DNA of 64,000 nt, from the NCBI RefSeq assembly GCF_003386865.1, contig NZ_QTUA01000001.1, forward strand, positions 682,001-746,000. The letters run 5' to 3'. The notes beneath the pieces were generated by a model. It had not been told where the DNA came from and did no database searches. It saw only the letters and a list, made by a program, of their open reading frames with translations. How positions within the stretch are numbered: position 1 is the stretch's first letter; every line of letters starts with the position of its first letter. Both the position numbers and the translations under genes were made by a program. Below, one piece after another: positions 59,475 to 64,000 of the stretch. This DNA comes from Calidifontibacter indicus. Its GTDB lineage: Bacteria; Actinomycetota; Actinomycetes; Actinomycetales; Dermatophilaceae.

Positions 59475-60902
59475 TCACGGCTGCGCCGTCGGCTGCTCCA
59501 GGTAGGCGACGAGCTGCGGCGCGAGGCCGACGTAGCTTGCCGGAGTGAGTTCGAGGAAACGCGCCTGCACCTCTTCGGGCAAGCCGAGGCCGCGCACGAA
59601 CTCCTGAAGGTCGGCTTGGTTGATGCGGCGGCCGCGGGTGAGTTCCTTGAGCCGCTCGTAGGGCTGCTCCATGCCGGGCACGCCCTGCGCGCCGAGCGCG
59701 CGCATCGCCGACTGGATCGGTTCGCCGAGCACCTCCCAGTTGGCGTCGAGGTCGGCGGCCATCGCCTCCGGCACGGCGTCGAGACCGGCGAGCCCGCGTC
59801 CGGCGTTGTCGATGGCGAGCAGCGAGTGGCCGAACGCCGTGCCGATGTTGCGCTGCATCGAGGAGTCGGTGAGGTCACGCTGCAACCGCGACTGCACGAG
59901 CGTCGAGGCCAGCACGTCGAGCAGCGCGTTGCTCACCTCGAGGTTGGCCTCGGCGTTCTCGAAACGGATCGGGTTGACCTTGTGCGGCATCGTCGACGAC
60001 CCGACCGTGCCCTGGCCGCGCACCTGGGCGAAGTAGCCCATCGAGATGTAGGTCCAGACGTCGGTGCACAGGTTGTGCAGGATGCGGTTGAACCGCGCGA
60101 TGTCGGCGTAGAGCTCGGCCTGCCAGTCGTGGCTCTCGATCTGCGTGGTGAGCGGGTTCCAGGTGAGCCCGAGCGACTCGACGAACGAGCGGCTGATCGC
60201 CACCCAGTCGGTGCTGGGGACGGCGGCGGTGTGCGCGCCGTACGTGCCGGTGGCGCCGTTGATCTTGCCGAGATACTCGGCGCGCTCGATGCGGCGCACC
60301 TGGCGGCCGAGGCGGTGGGCGAGCACCGCGAGCTCCTTGCCCATGGTGGTGGGGGTGGCCGGCTGACCGTGGGTGTGGGCGAGCAGCGGCACGTCCTTGA
60401 GGTCGCGCGCCATGGTGGCGATCGCCTCGACCAGCGCCGTCGCGCGCGGCAACCACACCTGCTGCGTGGCGCCCTGCACCATCAGCGCGTAGGACAGGTT
60501 GTTGATGTCTTCGCTGGTGCACGCGAAGTGGATGAGCTCGGCCAGGCCCTTGGCGTCGTCCGCGCCGACGACGGCCGTGAGGCGCCGCTTGAGGTAGTAC
60601 TCGACCGCCTTCACGTCGTGCACGGTCTCGCGCTCGATCTCGGCGAGCTCGGCGACGTCGTCGAGGTCGAAGTCCTCGACGACCGCGCGCAACTGGTGCT
60701 GCTCGGCCTCGGTGAGCGGGCGGACGCCGGGCACCGCACCCTGGGAGGTGAGGTGGATCAGCCACTCGACCTCGACGTTGACCCGCTGCCGGTTGAGCGC
60801 GGCCTCGGAGAGGTGGTCGACCAGTGCCGCGACCGCGGCGCGGTAACGACCGTCGAGGGCGCCAAGGGCGATGGGCGGCTGGGCTTCGGCGAGGGAGCGC
60901 AT
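59475..60902 (-). CDS. purB: Adenylosuccinate lyase
   Basis: The protein has 475 residues: ALGALDGRYRAAVAALVDHLSEAALNRQR, the fumarase-superfamily signature GSSTMPHKVNPIRFENAEANLE, and FACTSEDINNLSYALM and LAHTHGQPATPTTMGKEL. It splits SAICAR and adenylosuccinate in purine synthesis. It is of the E. coli-like long type (about 456 residues). Housekeeping gene, no partner nearby. Confidence 0.95.
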   Translation of the reverse strand: MRSLAEAQPPIALGALDGRYRAAVAALVDHLSEAALNRQRVNVEVEWLIHLTSQGAVPGVRPLTEAEQHQLRAVVEDFDLDDVAELAEIERETVHDVKAVEYYLKRRLTAVVGADDAKGLAELIHFACTSEDINNLSYALMVQGATQQVWLPRATALVEAIATMARDLKDVPLLAHTHGQPATPTTMGKELAVLAHRLGRQVRRIERAEYLGKINGATGTYGAHTAAVPSTDWVAISRSFVESLGLTWNPLTTQIESHDWQAELYADIARFNRILHNLCTDVWTYISMGYFAQVRGQGTVGSSTMPHKVNPIRFENAEANLEVSNALLDVLASTLVQSRLQRDLTDSSMQRNIGTAFGHSLLAIDNAGRGLAGLDAVPEAMAADLDANWEVLGEPIQSAMRALGAQGVPGMEQPYERLKELTRGRRINQADLQEFVRGLGLPEEVQARFLELTPASYVGLAPQLVAYLEQPTAQP

Positions 60903-60944
60903 GGGCTCATTCTTCCAGCGGCCCGGCGCGCTCGCCGCGTCAGG

Positions 60945-61718
60945 TCAGGCGTCGTCGACCTCGAGCAACCCGAACAGCTCACCGTGCTTGGCCTGGGCGA
61001 TCGCCTCGCGGCCGGCGGGCGTCTCGAAGCTCATCAGGATGTAGCCGTCGAGCTCCTCCGCCATCTGGGCCGACGAATCACGTTCTGCCACACCGAAATG
61101 CGGCAACCAGGAGGCGTTGACGTCGTCGGGCAGCTGGGACGCGGCGTGGATGTTGCACGGGATCGAACCCTCGGGCAGGTCGACCCGCACACCGAACTCG
61201 GTCTCGTCGACGTAGCGGTAGCCGAACACCTCGGCGTAGAACTTCTTCGCGCCGTCGAGGTCGCGGGTGAGCAGGGTGTGCGCGGCGATCGCGCCGGCCT
61301 CACCCGAGCGGCCGTAACCGGTGAAGTCACCGGCCTGCCAGATGCCGAAGGTGCCGCCGCTGGGGTCGGCGCAGAAGGCCGCTCGACCCGCGCCGGGCAC
61401 GTCCTGCGGACCCATGAGCACCGTGCCGCCGGCCGCGGTGACCCGCTGCGCGGCGGCGTCGACGTCGGACGACGCGAGGTAGGTCGTCCAGACCGTCGGG
61501 GCGTTCTTGTCCTGGGCGACCGTGATCGCAGCCGCCGGACGGTCGTCCTTGAGACAGATCGTGTAGTGACCCTGCTCGGCGGGCGCATCGACGATGTGCC
61601 ACCCGAACAGTCGGCCGTAGAAGTCCTTGGCGTGGTGCAGCCCGCGGTGCGCTTCCTCGTAGGCGCACTCCACCCAGCAGGGCGACCCGTCGGGCAGCAC
61701 TCCGTCGTGCACAGTCAT
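60945..61718 (-). CDS. VOC family protein with two glyoxalase domains
   Basis: The protein has 257 residues from ATG 61718 (AAGGAG upstream); the frame is open to 61778. Each half reads as one VOC module: PCWVECAYEEAHRGLHHAKDFYGRLFGW...DPSGGTFGIWQ and AIAAHTLLTRDLDGAKKFYAEVFGYRY...FGLLEV. Such double-VOC proteins may act as bleomycin-resistance-like binders or hydroxylases. No specific reaction can be assigned. Confidence 0.87.
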   Translation of the reverse strand: MTVHDGVLPDGSPCWVECAYEEAHRGLHHAKDFYGRLFGWHIVDAPAEQGHYTICLKDDRPAAAITVAQDKNAPTVWTTYLASSDVDAAAQRVTAAGGTVLMGPQDVPGAGRAAFCADPSGGTFGIWQAGDFTGYGRSGEAGAIAAHTLLTRDLDGAKKFYAEVFGYRYVDETEFGVRVDLPEGSIPCNIHAASQLPDDVNASWLPHFGVAERDSSAQMAEELDGYILMSFETPAGREAIAQAKHGELFGLLEVDDA

Positions 61719-61836
61719 GGTGGGCTCCTTCGTCGAACGTTTGTCGTCTGTTCCGACCCTAATCCGTTGCACTGCCAACCGAACCCGTTAGGCCGTTCCG
61801 ACGTCGTCGGGGGCTCGGATCTGTCACTCTCAGTGC

Positions 61837-62259
61837 ATGCCTGCTGATGCCGCGACCCGGCGCCTGCTCGCGTCTGATCCGTTCAGTCGATGTCGCCGAA
61901 CGGCTGACGTGACGGTGGCGAGCGCCGAAGACCTACGCACCCTGCTGGCAGAGGTCGAGCTGAAGCTGATCGAGTCCGAATTTCTGCGCAGCACAGCGAT
62001 GTCCGTGCACATCGACATCGCGGCCGCAGTGGTCGAGGCGTTCCTGGAAGGCGAGGAGAGCCTCGAGGCGCTCGACCCGGCGCGGGAGGCCCGGCTGCGG
62101 CTCGTCGTGTCGGGGCTGCACTACCTGGTGATGGAGCAAGACCTGGTGCCGGACGGCGGCCCGCACGGGTATGCCGACGACCTTGCGGTGATGCGTTGGG
62201 TGACCCGCGTGGTCGCCGGCGGCGAAGGCCACCCGGTCGACGAATTGAACGGCTACTGA
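61837..62259 (+). CDS. DUF1232-like (YkvA) protein
   Basis: The protein has 140 residues. The C-terminal stretch RLRLVVSGLHYLVMEQDLVPDGGPHGYADDLAVMRWVTRVV follows the DUF1232 pattern YLxxxxDLIPD...GYxDDLxV, a motif of small membrane-associated proteins. The N-terminal half is unassigned. The 3' end overlaps the phosphatase gene end by 7 bases, convergently. Confidence 0.62.
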   Translation: MPADAATRRLLASDPFSRCRRTADVTVASAEDLRTLLAEVELKLIESEFLRSTAMSVHIDIAAAVVEAFLEGEESLEALDPAREARLRLVVSGLHYLVMEQDLVPDGGPHGYADDLAVMRWVTRVVAGGEGHPVDELNGY

Positions 62260-62750
62260 AGGCGATTCGACAGCAGGTTCGGCAGTTCGGCGAGCAGGCC
62301 ACGGCATGCCGCCTCGACCTCGTCGCGGCACCGGTCGAAGCCCGCGTCGTCGCCGAAGTAGGGGTCGTCGACCTCGTCCTTGTCGGCCGTCGGGTCGAAC
62401 TCGCGCATCAACCGCACCTCGGCCGCACCCTCGACGTGCTGGGCCATGCGCTCCACCTCGTCGAGGTGACCGCGGTCGGCCACCAGCACCACGTCGCGTT
62501 CGGCGAGGTCGGGCGGGGTGAGCTGCTTGGCCCGGTGAGCACGTCCGTCGTAGCCGCCGCGCTGCAGCGCCTGCACCGTGCGCGGGTCGGCCGGCTCGCC
62601 GACGTGCCACGAGCCGGTGCCGGCGGAGTCGACAATCACCTTGTCGCTCAAGCCTTCCCGCTCGAGAAGGTCGCGCAGGATCACCTCGCCCATGGGGGAG
62701 CGGCAGATGTTCCCGGTGCAGACGAACTGGACGCGATAGGGCTTGCTCAT
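62253..62750 (-). CDS. Low molecular weight protein tyrosine phosphatase
   Basis: The protein has 165 residues from ATG 62750: YRVQFVCTGNICRSPMGEVILRDLL (P-loop CTGNICRS with catalytic Cys), SAGTGSWHVGEPADPR and DPYFGDDAGFDRCRDEVEAAC (DPY with the general acid Asp). It dephosphorylates tyrosine residues. The start overlaps the GNAT stop (62747-62750). Confidence 0.95.
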   Translation of the reverse strand: MSKPYRVQFVCTGNICRSPMGEVILRDLLEREGLSDKVIVDSAGTGSWHVGEPADPRTVQALQRGGYDGRAHRAKQLTPPDLAERDVVLVADRGHLDEVERMAQHVEGAAEVRLMREFDPTADKDEVDDPYFGDDAGFDRCRDEVEAACRGLLAELPNLLSNRLQ

Positions 62751-63553
62751 GCCCTCGATTCTGCGTGACGGTGCCAGACGTACGGCGTGGTGGTGGTGAT
62801 CTTCACCAGGCCGCTCCGCTCGAGGATCGGGCGCGAGGTCTCGAGGCTGTCGCTGTGCAGGTAGCGCACGCCGCGCTCGCGGGCGTGCCGGGCGCGGGCC
62901 GCGGTGAGCCCACGGTAGATGCCCTTGCCGCGCCAATCCGCTTGTGTGACACCGCCCCACAGCCCGGCGAACTCGGTGCCCGGCACGATCTCGAGGCGTC
63001 CGGCGCTGATCGCCTGCCCGTCGAATTCCGCCATCCAGAGGCTGCCGTAGCCCTTCGACCGGGCGAGCCGCTCCTCGGCCTGCTCGGGGGTGGGGCCGTC
63101 GCCGAACACGTCGAACTGCAGCACTGCGGCGCGGGTGATGTCGGCGGGGTCGGTCGCCTGCTTGATGGTGACGCCGTCCGGCAGCGGCACCTCGGCGACG
63201 AGGCGCTCGACCGATCCGGCCATGACCGTCTCGATCTCCTCTGCGCCGAAGCCGTGCGCGAGCAAGCGCTCGGTGAGATCGACGGGGAGGTCGTGTCCCC
63301 TTGTTTTCCACTCGAATTGGTCGACCGCTGTCTCGTCGCGGTAGTAGGCGACGGTGCGTGCGATGAGCGCGTCGAGGTCGCCGACGCCGTCCAGGTCGCG
63401 GTAGCTGACGAACCCGCCCCAGCTGAAGACACCTCGCACCAGCGGTCCGTCCTCGGACACCTGATCGGCACCCGCCACCTCGGCGTCGCGGCGCAGTTGC
63501 TCGTCGTACGCGCGCAGCAGCGCAGCGGGGTTTTCGGGAGATTGCTCGGTCAT
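62747..63553 (-). CDS. GNAT family N-acetyltransferase
   Basis: The protein has 268 residues from ATG 63553. The catalytic fold is in the C-terminal half: LWMAEFDGQAISAGRLEIVPGTEFAGLWGGVTQADWRGKGIYRGLTAARARHARERGVRYLHSDSLETSRPILERSGLV, with RGKGIY as the acetyl-CoA loop. The N-terminal half looks like a degenerate second GNAT copy. It is likely co-transcribed with the phosphatase. Confidence 0.88.
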   Translation of the reverse strand: MTEQSPENPAALLRAYDEQLRRDAEVAGADQVSEDGPLVRGVFSWGGFVSYRDLDGVGDLDALIARTVAYYRDETAVDQFEWKTRGHDLPVDLTERLLAHGFGAEEIETVMAGSVERLVAEVPLPDGVTIKQATDPADITRAAVLQFDVFGDGPTPEQAEERLARSKGYGSLWMAEFDGQAISAGRLEIVPGTEFAGLWGGVTQADWRGKGIYRGLTAARARHARERGVRYLHSDSLETSRPILERSGLVKITTTTPYVWHRHAESRA

Positions 63554-63611
63554 GGGCTCATCCTCGCGGCTGCCGGACGGACGGCGCATCCAGATATCCG
63601 GGGTCGCCGGC

Positions 63612-63708
63612 GAGTTGGTGCGCGAACGGGAGTTGGATGGACTTGCGGGAGGAGGATCTCCCGCTGTCGCAACCAACTCCCGCAAACGCAACCAATGCGC
63701 ACCGACTC
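63612..63708. repeat. Nested intergenic palindrome (copy D)
   Basis: Three nested pairings: GAGTTGGTGCGC (63612-63623) with 63697-63708 (11 of 12), CGGGAGTTGG (63627-63636) with 63673-63682, and GCGGGAG (63645-63651) with 63658-63664. It lies in the 187-bp gap between bioD and the GNAT gene, both on the minus strand. Structure and GAGTTGGTG theme recall copy C. Confidence 0.55.
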
Positions 63709-63740
63709 CGCGGCGCGGTCGGCCGGGGAAACCGGACGCG

Positions 63741-64000
63741 TCAGAGGGTGAGCCAGTCGCCCGCAGCCGCGCGGAACTGCTCAGGGTCGAGGTCGCCGGC
63801 TCCGGCGGGCACGCCACCGAGCAGCTGGCCCTCGGCGAGCTTGCGGAGTTCGTCGACGTTGGTGCGCTCGGCGAGGCCGGGCTCCGCCGGCTGCGAGCCG
63901 ACGACCACCCCGACGAGGTCGAGGCCGCGCACCCGCAGCGCCTCGAGGGTGAGTGCGGTGTGGTTGAGGGTGCCGAGACCGGCGCGGGCGACCACGACGA
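63741..64000 (-). CDS. bioD: Dethiobiotin synthase, C-terminal part (5' partial)
   Basis: The frame is open to the window edge and ends at 63741. It reads VVARAGLGTLNHTALTLEAL, then RGLDLVGVVVGSQPAEPGLAERTNVDELRKLA, the C-terminal half of BioD with the AGLGTLNHTALT nucleotide/substrate loop. BioD closes the ureido ring of dethiobiotin with CO2 and ATP. Other bio genes would lie outside the window. Confidence 0.85.
   Translation of the reverse strand, partial: VVVARAGLGTLNHTALTLEALRVRGLDLVGVVVGSQPAEPGLAERTNVDELRKLAEGQLLGGVPAGAGDLDPEQFRAAAGDWLTL

Noticed and set aside
59616-61847. A 743-codon open frame on the plus strand opposite purB and the VOC gene
   Set aside because: It is antisense to the well-conserved purB and VOC genes, has no recognisable motif and results from high G+C third positions.

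Overview
The window is high-G+C actinobacterial DNA, most likely from the order Micrococcales. The pointers are actinobacterial two-component, TetR/MFS and ECF42-DGPF modules, a heterodimeric CrtYc/CrtYd lycopene cyclase, many GTG starts and ATGA overlaps. No rRNA, tRNA, CRISPR array or phage structural gene was seen.

Positions 1 to about 29,940 form a defence island with many broken genes. Its intact core (3959-17521) is an eight-gene module: a MORC/MutL-like GHKL ATPase, a Z1 helicase/NTPase, a DUF4420 PD-(D/E)XK nuclease, an AIPR protein, a large HhH/sigma4/HARE-HTH protein, a 5-cytosine methyltransferase fused to an Fe-S HhH (EndoIII-like) domain, a Vsr-type nickase on the opposite strand, and a second GHKL ATPase. 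Behind it lie a McrBC remnant, a DUF6615 gene, an EVE-HNH nuclease, a PD-(D/E)XK/DUF2075 helicase and a DnaQ-exonuclease/BRCT/TerD fusion. Between these lie decayed genes: a frameshifted ADP-ribosylglycohydrolase, a zinc-ribbon gene split by an IS1380 element, a DUF6994 fragment, a GIY-YIG remnant split by an IS3 element and a NERD fragment. The first four defence genes and the mcrBC/DUF6615 stretch look less G+C-rich than the flanks, which suits horizontal transfer.

Positions about 29,980-48,670 are ordinary chromosomal DNA: lipoproteins, a TetR/MFS efflux pair with a long palindromic operator, a NarL-type two-component system, a second TetR locus with a paired operator next to a DUF4386 protein, an ECF42 sigma factor with its DGPF partner, a truncated VapC, a sialidase, a Gln/Gly-rich membrane protein, a HAD phosphatase, a SpoU rRNA methyltransferase and small enzymes.

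Positions 48,886-57,925 hold a carotenoid locus. Ten minus-strand genes (crtE-crtB-crtI-crtYc-crtYd-P450-glycosyltransferase-acyltransferase-small membrane protein-idi) overlap end to end. They face a divergent CarH-like MerR/B12 photoreceptor gene. The expected product is a cyclised, oxidised carotenoid carrying an acylated sugar, probably made under light control. An SDR-TspO fusion follows the regulator. The window ends with purB, a VOC protein, a DUF1232-like protein, a low-molecular-weight tyrosine phosphatase, a GNAT acetyltransferase and the 3' end of bioD. Near-perfect palindromes sharing GTGAGTTTGTGGGGTTCG occur at two sites in this half.
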